DNA of 33,818 nucleotides from CAYOHG01 sp964465125 (GTDB lineage Bacteria; Planctomycetota; Phycisphaerae; UBA1845; Fen-1342). The translations under genes were made by a program, and so were the position numbers. Shown in pieces: positions 14,619 through 23,032 of this stretch. Within the stretch, counting starts at the first letter, position 1. The number at the start of each line of letters is the position of its first letter. The notes beneath the pieces are model-generated. The model did not search any database. It was not told where the DNA came from and worked only from the letters and a program-made list of their open reading frames with translations. The stretch lies in assembly GCA_964465125.1 (NCBI GenBank), contig CAYXIO010000045.1, forward strand, positions 1-33,818. Reading direction: 5' to 3'.

Positions 14619-16274
14619 TTACGGCACGACCTCAATCCGCACCGACGCCGCAACGACCGGCCCGTGCGGATCCTGATCGCGAATCTCAAGCGCCAGTTCG
14701 TAACTCCCCGCTCGCGGATTCAGCGCGCGAAGCTCGCCGCGGAACGAATCCAGCTCGAATCCCGCCGGCAACTCGCCCGAAACCACCCGCACGCAGTAGG
14801 GCGGAACTCCGCCGCGAACGCCGAGATCAAAGGTCGCAGTCTGCGTCGTGGGCAGGCCACCGTCGGATGCGAATGCCTCCGCCGCGCCGCCCTCGGGGGG
14901 CGCCGGAGCCGGCGAGGGCGCCCGTGAGAGTCGCCAGAGTGCGTTCTTGCCCGCGGCCAGCGGCTCAAGCGCGCTGTTCGGCCGCAGCCGATAGCCGCAG
15001 GCCCGCGCGACCAGCAGATCGGTCTTGGTGATCAGCCAGCGATACAGCGGAAAGTCTCCGCCGTACTCATTGCCGAACGCCCCGACGCGGCTGAGCGGGT
15101 CGATCACACCTTCAAAGTGGTTCACGTCGGAGACGCGCGCATCGTCGCCGAGGTACGCCCGCAGCGCGTCATCGACAAACTGCCCGTCGTGGACATGAGC
15201 CGTGAACGCGGGGATCGACTCGTGAAAGAGCAGCGCGTGGCCGATCTCGTGATGCGCGACGGAATAGAAGTCCGTGGGATCACCCCAGCCGTTGCGGCTG
15301 ATGAGCCATTCATCATCGCTGCCGCTGAAGTGCCAGCCGTCGGGGTGCCAGTTGCCGCGCGTCTCGATCGACACCGTGCCTGATCGCCGCAGTCCGCTGA
15401 TCCCTCCTGCGACAACTTGGAACCCGCTGAGCGAGCGATCGGACGCGGTCGCACCGGAGCGCATGTCCGGATGCTGCATGCCGTGCGCATAGAGCAGGTA
15501 GTCGCTGAACGGAAGCGTATTCTGAATCTCGCGGCCCGCGCGGAAGCCGTCGGGCTCCCACATCCACGCGGTCTCCTCGCCCACGCCGACCGTCATGCCC
15601 GGCTCGCCTTCAAAGCAGTAGCCCCAGTCTTTGGCGGCCTGCTCGAAGACCTGCACGGCGGCGGGCGACGCAAAGAACCCGGTTCGATCATGGCTGTAGT
15701 CGAATGTAATACCGAATGTGCCCACGCCGCCCCGATCCTGGTCGTGCACGTGAACGCGATACACGGTCGCGATCGCAACGCCGTACGGGTTGGTCGTCTC
15801 GATCCGCAGCCAGGCCTGGTCGTCGATCCCGTCGCGGTCGGGGAAGATTGCCAGCCAGAATGGTACGGGCTCGTCCGCCCGCTCGACGAAGAGCGTCTTG
15901 CGCGGCCCCTGCGCAGTGACTTCCGAGTACAGATTAAACATCAGCCGCGGCGAGCTGGCGCTCAAGCGCACCTGAAGCGGCAGGCGCACCGGCGCGGCGA
16001 CGCGCAGCATCAGCTTCAGAGCCGGGTTGGCAAGCTGACCGTCCCAATCCACCAGCTCGATGTCGCGACCAACGAACTCACGCCCGAAGCGGTCGACCAG
16101 GGTCAGCGGCGGCGTGGGAGACAGCGACGGGCCCGCGGCCTGGCCGGCGGCGGCGATTTGCTCGCCAGCAACCGCCTGCGGCCGCGACTCGGCTGCCGGC
16201 GCGTCCGCACCGGCAACGGCGAGAACCGTCGATAGCGTGCAAAGCGTGACGGTTGCGACGCCGAAACGTCCCAC
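14619..16274 (-). CDS. secreted zinc-metalloprotease-like protein with C-terminal Ig-like domain
   Basis: The 551-residue protein starts at a GTG (16274) with GAGGTG nine bases upstream. This start gives a clean signal peptide, MGRFGVATVTLCTLSTVLAVAGADA. An in-frame TTG at 16337 is less likely. The central region contains HHEIGHALLFHES, a zinc-protease HExxH helix with H342, E343 and H346. A further His, H351, lies one residue closer than the third ligand of metzincins (HExxHxxGxxH), so the family is unclear. The C-terminal about 75 residues (from TFDLGVRGGVPPYCVRV to the end) look like a putative-Ig (He_PIG) domain with GELPAGFELDS. A proline/alanine linker precedes it. The protein is probably exported, possibly attached to the surface. 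No partner gene is visible; it converges with the permease gene. Confidence 0.75.
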   Translation of the reverse strand: MGRFGVATVTLCTLSTVLAVAGADAPAAESRPQAVAGEQIAAAGQAAGPSLSPTPPLTLVDRFGREFVGRDIELVDWDGQLANPALKLMLRVAAPVRLPLQVRLSASSPRLMFNLYSEVTAQGPRKTLFVERADEPVPFWLAIFPDRDGIDDQAWLRIETTNPYGVAIATVYRVHVHDQDRGGVGTFGITFDYSHDRTGFFASPAAVQVFEQAAKDWGYCFEGEPGMTVGVGEETAWMWEPDGFRAGREIQNTLPFSDYLLYAHGMQHPDMRSGATASDRSLSGFQVVAGGISGLRRSGTVSIETRGNWHPDGWHFSGSDDEWLISRNGWGDPTDFYSVAHHEIGHALLFHESIPAFTAHVHDGQFVDDALRAYLGDDARVSDVNHFEGVIDPLSRVGAFGNEYGGDFPLYRWLITKTDLLVARACGYRLRPNSALEPLAAGKNALWRLSRAPSPAPAPPEGGAAEAFASDGGLPTTQTATFDLGVRGGVPPYCVRVVSGELPAGFELDSFRGELRALNPRAGSYELALEIRDQDPHGPVVAASVRIEVVP

Positions 16275-16458
16275 GGCCCGGCACCTCGCCTTTCGATCAC
16301 GACTCGACGGAAAGCCGTCGCCGAGATACTTTGACAACCGCAGCGGGTTTCACGATACTTCGACCTCGAAATGGAAACAACGCGGCGGCGCGAGTCCGGC
16401 GATCCCGCCGACTGCGTTCCGCACGAGCCGACGACGCGGGCGCTACGGGAGCTTGGCT

Positions 16459-17856
16459 ATGGCAGGTCGACCAGCAGTCGGTCGCGGCGGTAACGGGATG
16501 CTTTACGGCCTCGTGACGTTCGCGGTCTTGGCGGTCGCGGGGTTGGGCGCCTTCATCTGGCAACTCACCGACAACAAGCGCCTCAAAGACGCCTCCGACA
16601 GCGCCGCCCGGCGGATCAAGCAGTATGGCACGCCGCCCGCGTACTACTCCGACGAAGCCACGGCGCGCAACGCACCGATCTTTGAGACCATGCAGAAGGA
16701 CTTCGAGGAGTTGGCCCTGCTGGTCACAGGTAAGAAAGAGGCCGTCTGGCCCGCGATCCGCGACCAGGCCGACAAGGTCCGCCAGGAGATTGCCGCCGCC
16801 GCCCCGGACGTCGTCAACGCCAACGACACGCTGATGACCGTCGTGCTGCGGCTTTACCGCGCCCACACGGACCAGCGGTCGAACATCCAGGAAATGCAGG
16901 GCCAGATCGCGACGCTACAGTCGGAGAACTCAAAGCTCGCCAACGGCGTCAAGGAAGCCCGGGACCGGTTCGAGCAGCAGGTCGGCGAGCTGCGCACGCA
17001 GGTCGATCAGCTCACCCAGCAGACCTCGCAGCAACTCGGCGAGAAGGACCAGCAGCTTGCCGAGCGGCAGGCGCAGTCCGACGCGCTCAATGAGGAGCTC
17101 AGCCGCCAGAAGCAGCAGACCCAGCGCACGGCGCGCGACACCGAGATTCTCGTCGGCAAGCTCAATCAGCGCATCGGCGAGCTGGAGTCCAAGCTGCGCA
17201 TCTTCAACGTCAGCGGTTTCAACGCCGAGGACATCCTCACCAAGTCCGACGGCCAGGTGCTGCGCGCGATTCCCGGCAGCGAGATCGTCTACATCAACCT
17301 GGGCGAGGCGGACCGCGTGCGGCCCGGCATGAAGTTCACCGTCTTCTCGCCGGACGCCATCGGCAGCGGTGGGTTCGGCGGCAAGGCCACCGTCGAGATT
17401 TCGAGCGTGTTCGACAGCACGTCGGAATGCAAGATCAAGTCGTCGCGCCCCGGCCGGCCGATTGTCGAGGGCGACATCATCGTCAACCTCGCCTACGAGC
17501 GCAACCGCAAGCCGCAGTTCGTCGTCATCGGGCAGTTTGACCTCAACTACGACGGCGCCCCGGACATCGACGGCGTGGAGAAGGTCGCCGGCATGATCGG
17601 CGACTGGGGCGGAGCGGTCGTGCGCGAAGTCGACGAGACGACCGATTTCGTCGTGGTCGGGCTCGGCCCGCAGGAAACCAGCGGCGCATCAACGACGGAC
17701 GTGGTCGCCGCCCTTCAGGCCGGCCGCAGCGACGAGCGCGAAGCCTGGCTCGCGACCGTCCAGAAGGCCCGTGACTTCTACATCCCCGTGCTGACGCAGT
17801 CGCAGTTCCTCTACCTGACCGGCTACAGCGGGGTCGGCAACATCGTGCGGCGGTAA
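16459..17856 (+). CDS. membrane-anchored coiled-coil protein with FlgT_C-like and BRCT-like regions
   Basis: The 465-residue protein has one N-terminal membrane helix (LYGLVTFAVLAVAGLGAFIW, residues 15-34). An alpha-helical region follows, with a long Gln/Glu-rich coiled coil at about 140-248. Residues about 265-346 form a beta-rich segment (INLGEADRVRPGMKFTVF, VEGDIIVNLAY) like the C-terminal domain of FlgT. Residues 353-460 look like a BRCT fold: FVVIGQFDLN, MIGDWGGAVV, TDFVVVGLG and then FYIPVLTQSQFLYLTGY. The single helix with few positive charges after it suggests the C-terminal part is outside the cytoplasm, unusual for BRCT domains. The ATG at 16459 has GGGAG eight bases upstream; frame upstream of it is not coding. 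Function is unknown. Domain calls are by eye. Confidence 0.75.
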   Translation: MAGRPAVGRGGNGMLYGLVTFAVLAVAGLGAFIWQLTDNKRLKDASDSAARRIKQYGTPPAYYSDEATARNAPIFETMQKDFEELALLVTGKKEAVWPAIRDQADKVRQEIAAAAPDVVNANDTLMTVVLRLYRAHTDQRSNIQEMQGQIATLQSENSKLANGVKEARDRFEQQVGELRTQVDQLTQQTSQQLGEKDQQLAERQAQSDALNEELSRQKQQTQRTARDTEILVGKLNQRIGELESKLRIFNVSGFNAEDILTKSDGQVLRAIPGSEIVYINLGEADRVRPGMKFTVFSPDAIGSGGFGGKATVEISSVFDSTSECKIKSSRPGRPIVEGDIIVNLAYERNRKPQFVVIGQFDLNYDGAPDIDGVEKVAGMIGDWGGAVVREVDETTDFVVVGLGPQETSGASTTDVVAALQAGRSDEREAWLATVQKARDFYIPVLTQSQFLYLTGYSGVGNIVRR

Positions 17857-17941
17857 CTCCGCGGGGGCGGCGCAGAGCCCGCTCAAGCAGGCCGGGCTTC
17901 CGCGCCCTGGCGCCCGCTGCCGCCTGCGCCCTGCCTTCAGG

Positions 17942-18550
17942 CTACTTCTCCGTCAGCAGCACTTGAACGACCGTTTGAGCCGTGATCACGCGTTGCGACA
18001 GGAAATCCACGAAGGTGACCCGGACCGTGATCTCGGGGTGCGCCGGGCGGCGCTTCCAGGGGCATTTGATCGTGAAGTGATAGGTCATCAGGCTGCCGTA
18101 CCAGCTCTGCGCCGCCTCGGCCGCGGGAATGATGCACTCGCCGACCAGCGTCTCGCCGGGCGGATTCTCCAGGTCGAAGAGCTGCACGCGGATGTCGCCG
18201 GCGACCTTCAGGGCGTCGCCGCTCGCGTCGACGGGGCGCAGATAGACGGTGACGCCGTCATGACCGGGGGATTCGTCGTAGTTGTCGCCGCCCGAGAGCT
18301 GCAAGATCTCAATCTTCTCGGGGACGAAGATCTTGGTCTTGTCTTCCTCGGTGAAGCCGCGCGCCTTGGAAAGCTGATCGCGCAGCCCCTGGACCTCGGC
18401 CAGGAGGGACTCGATCTGGTGCTTCTGGTCGCGCACCTGCTCCTGAAGGCGGGCCATCTCGCGCTTGTCGTCGGCCGGCCGAGGCGGCGTGCAGCCCGCC
18501 AGCAGCGGCAGAGCGAGCAGCCCGGCGAGCGCCAGCCGACGCGTCTTCAT
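17942..18550 (-). CDS. putative lipoprotein with coiled coil
   Basis: The 202-residue product begins MKTRRLALAGLLALPLLAGC, a signal peptide ending in a lipobox (LLAGC), so it should be lipid-anchored at Cys20. Residues about 30-64 are a short coiled coil (MARLQEQVRDQKHQIESLL). The remainder is beta-rich with VTVYLRPVDASGDALKVAG and TVRVTFVDFLSQRVITAQ, without a family I recognise. It starts 5 bp after the stop of the second clpP gene, so it is probably translated from the same message. The pairing may be chance, or a planctomycete-specific arrangement. No enzyme motif is visible. Confidence 0.82.
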   Translation of the reverse strand: MKTRRLALAGLLALPLLAGCTPPRPADDKREMARLQEQVRDQKHQIESLLAEVQGLRDQLSKARGFTEEDKTKIFVPEKIEILQLSGGDNYDESPGHDGVTVYLRPVDASGDALKVAGDIRVQLFDLENPPGETLVGECIIPAAEAAQSWYGSLMTYHFTIKCPWKRRPAHPEITVRVTFVDFLSQRVITAQTVVQVLLTEK

Positions 18551-18554
18551 CGAC

Positions 18555-19187
18555 CTAACCGATCGGCCGCAGCGAAGGCGAGCGCACCGGCTCAGGCATC
18601 CGCTCCAGCAGTTTGTCTGCGAGTCCGTAGGCAATGGACTGCTCCGCGTCCATCCAGTTGTTGCGATCGCAGTCGCGCGTGATCTGCTCGAGGTCCTTGC
18701 CGGCATGCCGGGCGAGAACCTGGTAGAGCTGCTTCTGCGTCCGCATCATCTCATCCAGCTCGATCTTGATGTCGGTCGCCGGCCCGCGCGCCCCGCCCAG
18801 CGGCTGGTGGATCATCACGCGCGAGTGCTTGAGCACGTAGCGTTTGCCGGGGGTGCCGGCGGCGAAGAGCACCGCCGCCATGCTGGCCGCGGCGCCGATC
18901 ACGTACGTCGCGACGTCGCAGGGGATGTACTGCATCGTGTCGTAGATGCCCATGCCGCTGTAGACCGAGCCGCCGGGGGAGTTGATGTACAGGTGGATGT
19001 CGCCCTTGGGATCCTCGTTGGCGAGGAACAAGAGCTGCGCCACGACGACGTTGGAGAGCTCGGAGCTCACCTCGTCGCCCAGGAAGATGATGCGGTCCTT
19101 CAGCAGCCGCGAGTAAATGTCATAAGCGCGCTCCGCGCGCCCCTCGCGCTCCACGACGATCGGAACCAGGTAGTTCGAACGGGTCAT
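18555..19187 (-). CDS. clpP: ATP-dependent Clp protease proteolytic subunit, paralogue with Asn at the triad Asp
   Basis: This 210-residue serine peptidase subunit forms the barrel chamber that degrades proteins unfolded by ClpX or ClpA/C. It opens LVPIVVEREGRAERAYDIYSRLL, the classical ClpP N-terminus. The nucleophile S102 (GAAASMAAV) and H127 (VMIHQPLGG) are present. At the third triad position E. coli ClpP has RDTERD171; here the sequence is RDCDRN176, so Asp is replaced by Asn. The INSPGGSVYSGM and GLADKL motifs are intact. Listeria ClpP1 has the same Asn substitution and works best in a mixed complex. It lies 40 bp after a second clpP and just before a lipoprotein gene. Confidence 0.95.
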   Translation of the reverse strand: MTRSNYLVPIVVEREGRAERAYDIYSRLLKDRIIFLGDEVSSELSNVVVAQLLFLANEDPKGDIHLYINSPGGSVYSGMGIYDTMQYIPCDVATYVIGAAASMAAVLFAAGTPGKRYVLKHSRVMIHQPLGGARGPATDIKIELDEMMRTQKQLYQVLARHAGKDLEQITRDCDRNNWMDAEQSIAYGLADKLLERMPEPVRSPSLRPIG

Positions 19188-19227
19188 CCGTGCATCCCTC
19201 GCCAGTCGGCCCCGCGCGCGGCCCGGC

Positions 19228-19959
19228 CTACTTCTTGGCCGCGCCGCTTTCCTCGAGAATCTCGTCGATCAGACCGTATTCCTTGGCCTCCGCCGCATCC
19301 ATGTAGCGATCGCGCTCCGTGTCGCGCTCGACCTGCTCGGCCGTGCGTTTCGTTTCGCGCGCCAGGATGTCGATCAAGGTCTTCTTGACCTTGAGAATCT
19401 CGTCGGCCTGGATGCGCATGTCGGACGCCTGGCCGCCCACGTAGCCCCAGGGCTGGTGGATCATGACCTTGGCGTGCGGCAGCGCGTAGCGCTTGCCCTT
19501 GGTTCCCGCGGCGAGAATGACGGCTCCGCCGCTGCTGGCGGCGCCGACGCAGTAGGTCGCGACGTCGCACTTGAGGAACTTGATGGTGTCGTAGATCGCG
19601 AGCGTGTCGTCGATCTCGCCGCCCGGGCAGTTGATGTACAGGTGAATGTCCTGGTCGCGCTTGACCGACTGGAGATACAGCATGCTCTTCATGATGTGCG
19701 AGCAGACCGTGTTGCCGTTCACCATGATGCGCGGGTCGAGCGGCAGGTCGAGAAAGATGATGCGGTTGTCCAGCAGCATCTCGTTGAGGCCCATCTGCCT
19801 CCAGTTCTGCCACTGGCCGCCCTGCCCCCACGGTCCCTCGTGGACGGGGTAGTAGGCCGCGCCGCTGCCGCCCGCCAGCGCGCCGCTCAGCGGGCCGCAG
19901 CCCGGCGGCACGCGCCCCATCGCCGCTGAACCGCCCCACGGATTTCGATCAGCCTTCAT
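19228..19959 (-). CDS. clpP: ATP-dependent Clp protease proteolytic subunit, N-terminally extended paralogue
   Basis: This 243-residue ClpP has a full triad: S143 (GAASSGGAV), H168 (VMIHQPWGY) and D217 (RDTERDRYM). The Met that normally follows the catalytic Ser is Gly. The first about 56 residues are a Gly/Pro/Trp-rich extension (GGSGAAYYPVHEGPWGQGG) replacing the usual N-terminal axial loop start; it might be processed. INCPGGEIDD replaces the common INSPGG. The ATG at 19959 follows a GAGGA ribosome site that overlaps the tig stop codon; only 7 bp separate the genes, so translational coupling to trigger factor is likely. With the second ClpP downstream it probably builds a hetero-oligomeric protease. 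No clpX gene is in the window. Confidence 0.95.
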   Translation of the reverse strand: MKADRNPWGGSAAMGRVPPGCGPLSGALAGGSGAAYYPVHEGPWGQGGQWQNWRQMGLNEMLLDNRIIFLDLPLDPRIMVNGNTVCSHIMKSMLYLQSVKRDQDIHLYINCPGGEIDDTLAIYDTIKFLKCDVATYCVGAASSGGAVILAAGTKGKRYALPHAKVMIHQPWGYVGGQASDMRIQADEILKVKKTLIDILARETKRTAEQVERDTERDRYMDAAEAKEYGLIDEILEESGAAKK

Positions 19960-19966
19960 AGCGTCC

Positions 19967-21406
19967 TCAGCTTCCCTGCACCTCGGTCAGTTTCGCGTCC
20001 TTGAGCAACTGCTCCACGCACTTGTCCTGGCGAATCTGCTCGGCCAGTTGCATCAGCAGCCCGCGCGCCTGAAGGTCGTCGCGGACCCGGTCGAACCGCT
20101 GCCCGTACAGCCGCGCGATGCGCGCGATCTCCGTGTTCACTTCCTCGTCCGTGATCCGCAGCGCCAGCTTCTCGGCAACCTTGTCCAGCACGAACAGCAG
20201 CTTCAGATCGCGGGCCGCCTCGGCCCCCGCCGACGTGCGCAGCTCGTCGATGCGGGCCTCGATCTCGCTCTCCGGCACGCCGTTCTGCCGCAGGTCGATC
20301 ACGCGGCGCATCACCGCCCGGTCGGTCTGGCGGGCCGAGAGCTTGTCAGGCAGCGTCACGTCGGTGTTGTTCAGCAGGTATTCCAGCACCTGCTCCTTGC
20401 GGGCGCGGTGCACCAGCCGGTCGCGCTCCGCTTCCAAGTCGTCGCGGACGCTCTGGCGCAGCTCGGCCTCATCCTTGCAGCCCATCGCCTCCAGCAGCGA
20501 CTGCATCGACTGCGGCACGAGGCGCTTCACCTCGTGCACGTTGAACTCGAAGCGGGCCGTCTTGCCGCGCAGATCCGGCCGGTCGTAGTCGTCGGGAATC
20601 GCCGCCTCGGCGGCGCACTGCGCCCCGGGCTTCACGCCGCGCAGCGTCTTTTCGATCTCCATCAGCGGAATGCCGTCCAGGCGCGTCGGGCGGACGCCGA
20701 GCTGAACGTTGTTCTCGCTCTTGATCGTGGCCCCGTCCACCTTGAGGGTCACGTCGGCGACGATCGTGTCATCCGGATCGCCGGCGCCTTCCTGGCAGGG
20801 CTCCTGGTGCCCGCGGATCTTTCGCCGCCGCTCGATCTGCTGCGAAACGTGCTCGTCGGTGATGGTGATCTTGGGGTCCTTGATCTCGATGCCCTCGAGC
20901 TTGGGCAACTCGAAGGTCGGGCGGACCTCGACCTCGCAGACGTACTCGAAGTCGCCGTCGTCGGGCAGCTCGATGTGCGAGACCGCCTCGTTCAGGTCGG
21001 CGAAGCGGGTCCCGTCGGTGGTGCGGATCTGGAAGACCGGATCGCCGAGCACGTCCAGCTTCTCGTTCTGCACCACCGCGAAGAAGGACTGACCGAGAAT
21101 CGTGGTCTTCAGTGAGTCGCGCACCTCGCCGCGAAACCGGCGGCGAATCAGCGACACGGGCGCGCGGCCCTTGCGGAAGCCGGGCAGCACCGCGTCGTTA
21201 CGAATCTCATCCAGGTTCTGCTGGACGTGTCCGCCGATGACGTCCGCGGGCACGCGGACGGTCATTTCCTTGCGCAGCGTGCCGACGTCGCGGATGGAGG
21301 CCTGCACCTTCTCCTTGAGCTTTACGAGCAGGCGTTCCGCCTCGCGGTCCGCGCGATCCAGCATTTCCGGATCGCTCAGCGCGTCCGTCATCCCCGGGAC
21401 GTTCAT
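19967..21406 (-). CDS. tig: trigger factor
   Basis: The 479-residue ribosome-bound chaperone and peptidyl-prolyl isomerase folds nascent chains at the exit tunnel. The ribosome-docking signature GFRKGRAP (residues 76-83) is intact, followed by VSLIRRRFRGEVRD. A central region (about 195-300) corresponds to the FKBP-like domain, with poor match to the active-site consensus. The long helical C-terminal cradle (about 310-470) is complete. About 45 residues precede the usual first strand (EMTVRVPADVI), a longer N-terminus than in E. coli. The ATG at 21406 has AGGAG six to nine bases upstream. It heads an operon with two clpP genes; tig-clpP linkage is common and connects folding with degradation. 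Confidence 0.96.
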   Translation of the reverse strand: MNVPGMTDALSDPEMLDRADREAERLLVKLKEKVQASIRDVGTLRKEMTVRVPADVIGGHVQQNLDEIRNDAVLPGFRKGRAPVSLIRRRFRGEVRDSLKTTILGQSFFAVVQNEKLDVLGDPVFQIRTTDGTRFADLNEAVSHIELPDDGDFEYVCEVEVRPTFELPKLEGIEIKDPKITITDEHVSQQIERRRKIRGHQEPCQEGAGDPDDTIVADVTLKVDGATIKSENNVQLGVRPTRLDGIPLMEIEKTLRGVKPGAQCAAEAAIPDDYDRPDLRGKTARFEFNVHEVKRLVPQSMQSLLEAMGCKDEAELRQSVRDDLEAERDRLVHRARKEQVLEYLLNNTDVTLPDKLSARQTDRAVMRRVIDLRQNGVPESEIEARIDELRTSAGAEAARDLKLLFVLDKVAEKLALRITDEEVNTEIARIARLYGQRFDRVRDDLQARGLLMQLAEQIRQDKCVEQLLKDAKLTEVQGS

Positions 21407-21510
21407 GCCCTTCTCCTACGCGGATTCTATCGGCCTGATCGGCCCACACTCCGCAGCCTCAATCACCTCGCGTCCGCCGGTCCGTTCCGGCGATCTCCGC
21501 CGATCAATCG

Positions 21511-21696
21511 CTAGCTGAACTGCCCCTGAAGCGACGAAAGATCGCCACCCAGGAAAATCACGACAATGATGTTCAGCAGCGCCGCCAGCAACCCGCTCCA
21601 GATGGAGTTGAAATCGATCGCACCGGCGGCCTGGAGCCAGCCCAGCAGGACCCCACCCATCGCAAGTTGCGCCAAACGCAGCTTCATCAAGCGCAT
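21511..21696 (-). CDS. small secreted or membrane peptide, 61 residues
   Basis: The product has a signal-peptide-like start (MRLMKLRLAQLAMGGVLLGW) and a second hydrophobic segment (LLAALLNIIVVIFLGG), ending in SSLQGQFS. A strong AGGAGG site lies seven bases before the ATG at 21696, which supports real translation. I do not recognise a family; small planctomycete proteins with a hydrophobic N-terminus and a repetitive LLN/LGG tail are common. It lies between the unknown 373-residue protein and trigger factor, all on the minus strand. Confidence 0.65.
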   Translation of the reverse strand: MRLMKLRLAQLAMGGVLLGWLQAAGAIDFNSIWSGLLAALLNIIVVIFLGGDLSSLQGQFS

Positions 21697-21750
21697 CGTC
21701 GGCCTCCTATCCGTGTGCCACAGCGCGACGACACCCGTCGTCGCGACGGT

Positions 21751-22872
21751 CTAGCTCGTAATCAGCTCGACGTTGGCACGCGGAACCGTCGCCCGCGTCC
21801 CGTCGTCAAACTCCACTTCCAGAACCCGCACGCGGGCCTCGCTCGGCAGCTTCATCAGCTCCGCAGGCAGCCCGACGCAGCGGCCCAGCCGGCCGAAGTA
21901 CGGCTCTCGAATCGCCCGCACGGCGGCGCCGATCGCCAGCGTGCTGCCCGACCCGCGGTGCGGCGCTTCCGGCCGGGTTCCGTCGAGCGGAATGAGCACT
22001 TCCGGGCGAAGCACGCCGGCGCGGATCTGCGTCGCGCCGTTCACGCTGGCGAGCAGCCCGGCTCGCCGGCGCAGCAACTCGAACGTCGCCTGGGCCATGC
22101 GGATGCGGCCGAACCCCTCGGTCACCACCAGCGTCACCCCGAGCGACTCCTCCCCGGTGATCGCGACTCCGATCTCGTAGCCGAGGAAGTCGCGCAAGTC
22201 GGCGTCGTCCAGCCCGCCGGTGATGATCGCCTCCACGCCGACCTCAGCCGCCCGCCGCACGGCCGCCGCCGTCAACAGGCTTCCGCCGACCAACACGCGA
22301 CCTTTCCACTCGCCGCGGACGCAGGTGGAGTCAAGCACCTCATCGGGCGCTTGCACCGCCATCTCAATCGGCCCGGCCACTTCACCGCCGATGCCGAAGG
22401 TACCCTGAACCACGGTGCCGCGAATCTCGATGGTCGCGGATTCGCCGGGCTCAACGTCGACGACCCTCCCGGCCGCAAACGCGGACCGCTGCAAGGGCAC
22501 GGGCCGGCCGCGGATCAGCACCTGCCCGGTCACGCTCGAGATCTGCTCGACCGTCCCGTCGATCGGCGAGCACAATTCCCCTTTGAAGAACCCGAACAGC
22601 CCTCGCGTCCGCACGAACGGCTCATTCGCGGCAACCGGTTCGCCATCGCGCTTCAGCATCAGCTCCGGCAGCTCCTCGGCGGCGATGCCGAGCTGGCCGA
22701 CGACGTTGATGGCGCGCACCTCGCCGGGCAGCTCCGTCCGCGCGACCGCCGTGTCCGCCGACACTTCCTGCCCAACCTGCACGAGCACGTCGCCGCGCAG
22801 CGGCAGGCGCCGGATCCGGCGCACCTCGGTGTGCTCCGCCACGGTCAAACCGGGAGTGTAGGCATACCCCAT
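21751..22872 (-). CDS. conserved hypothetical protein with barrel-sandwich-like region
   Basis: The 373-residue protein has no signal peptide or membrane helix. Residues about 25-60 (RGDVLVQVGQEVSADTAVARTELPGEVRAI) resemble a barrel-sandwich or lipoyl-like hairpin as in RnfC-type proteins, without a lipoylated Lys. A second similar segment (SPIDGTVEQISSVTGQVLIRG) follows. The middle (GGSLLTAAAVRRAAEVGVEAIITGGLDD) has an alpha/beta look with a glycine-rich turn. The C-terminus (RVLEVEFDDGTRATVPRANVELI) is a small SH3/KOW-like strand set. Function is unknown. The ATG at 22872 is the first in frame and gives MGYAYTPGLTV. Its divergent neighbour encodes a DUF3467 protein. Confidence 0.75.
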   Translation of the reverse strand: MGYAYTPGLTVAEHTEVRRIRRLPLRGDVLVQVGQEVSADTAVARTELPGEVRAINVVGQLGIAAEELPELMLKRDGEPVAANEPFVRTRGLFGFFKGELCSPIDGTVEQISSVTGQVLIRGRPVPLQRSAFAAGRVVDVEPGESATIEIRGTVVQGTFGIGGEVAGPIEMAVQAPDEVLDSTCVRGEWKGRVLVGGSLLTAAAVRRAAEVGVEAIITGGLDDADLRDFLGYEIGVAITGEESLGVTLVVTEGFGRIRMAQATFELLRRRAGLLASVNGATQIRAGVLRPEVLIPLDGTRPEAPHRGSGSTLAIGAAVRAIREPYFGRLGRCVGLPAELMKLPSEARVRVLEVEFDDGTRATVPRANVELITS

Positions 22873-23032
22873 GCGCGCTCACTCATGCCGCTCCACGGCG
22901 GATCGCCGCGCGATTCACGCGGAATTCGGCAGGGTTACGGAACCCCGGCGTTCTGTCAAGCTTGCCCGGCGCGGCGGCGGGCCAGTCGCGCCGCGGTCGC
23001 CGCGGCGCAATCGATCCTTGTCCGCGAGGGGA

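Noticed and set aside
21424..21429. TAGAAT on the minus strand just before trigger factor
   Set aside because: It would place transcription about 11 bases from the ATG, and no -35 element lies at a suitable distance.
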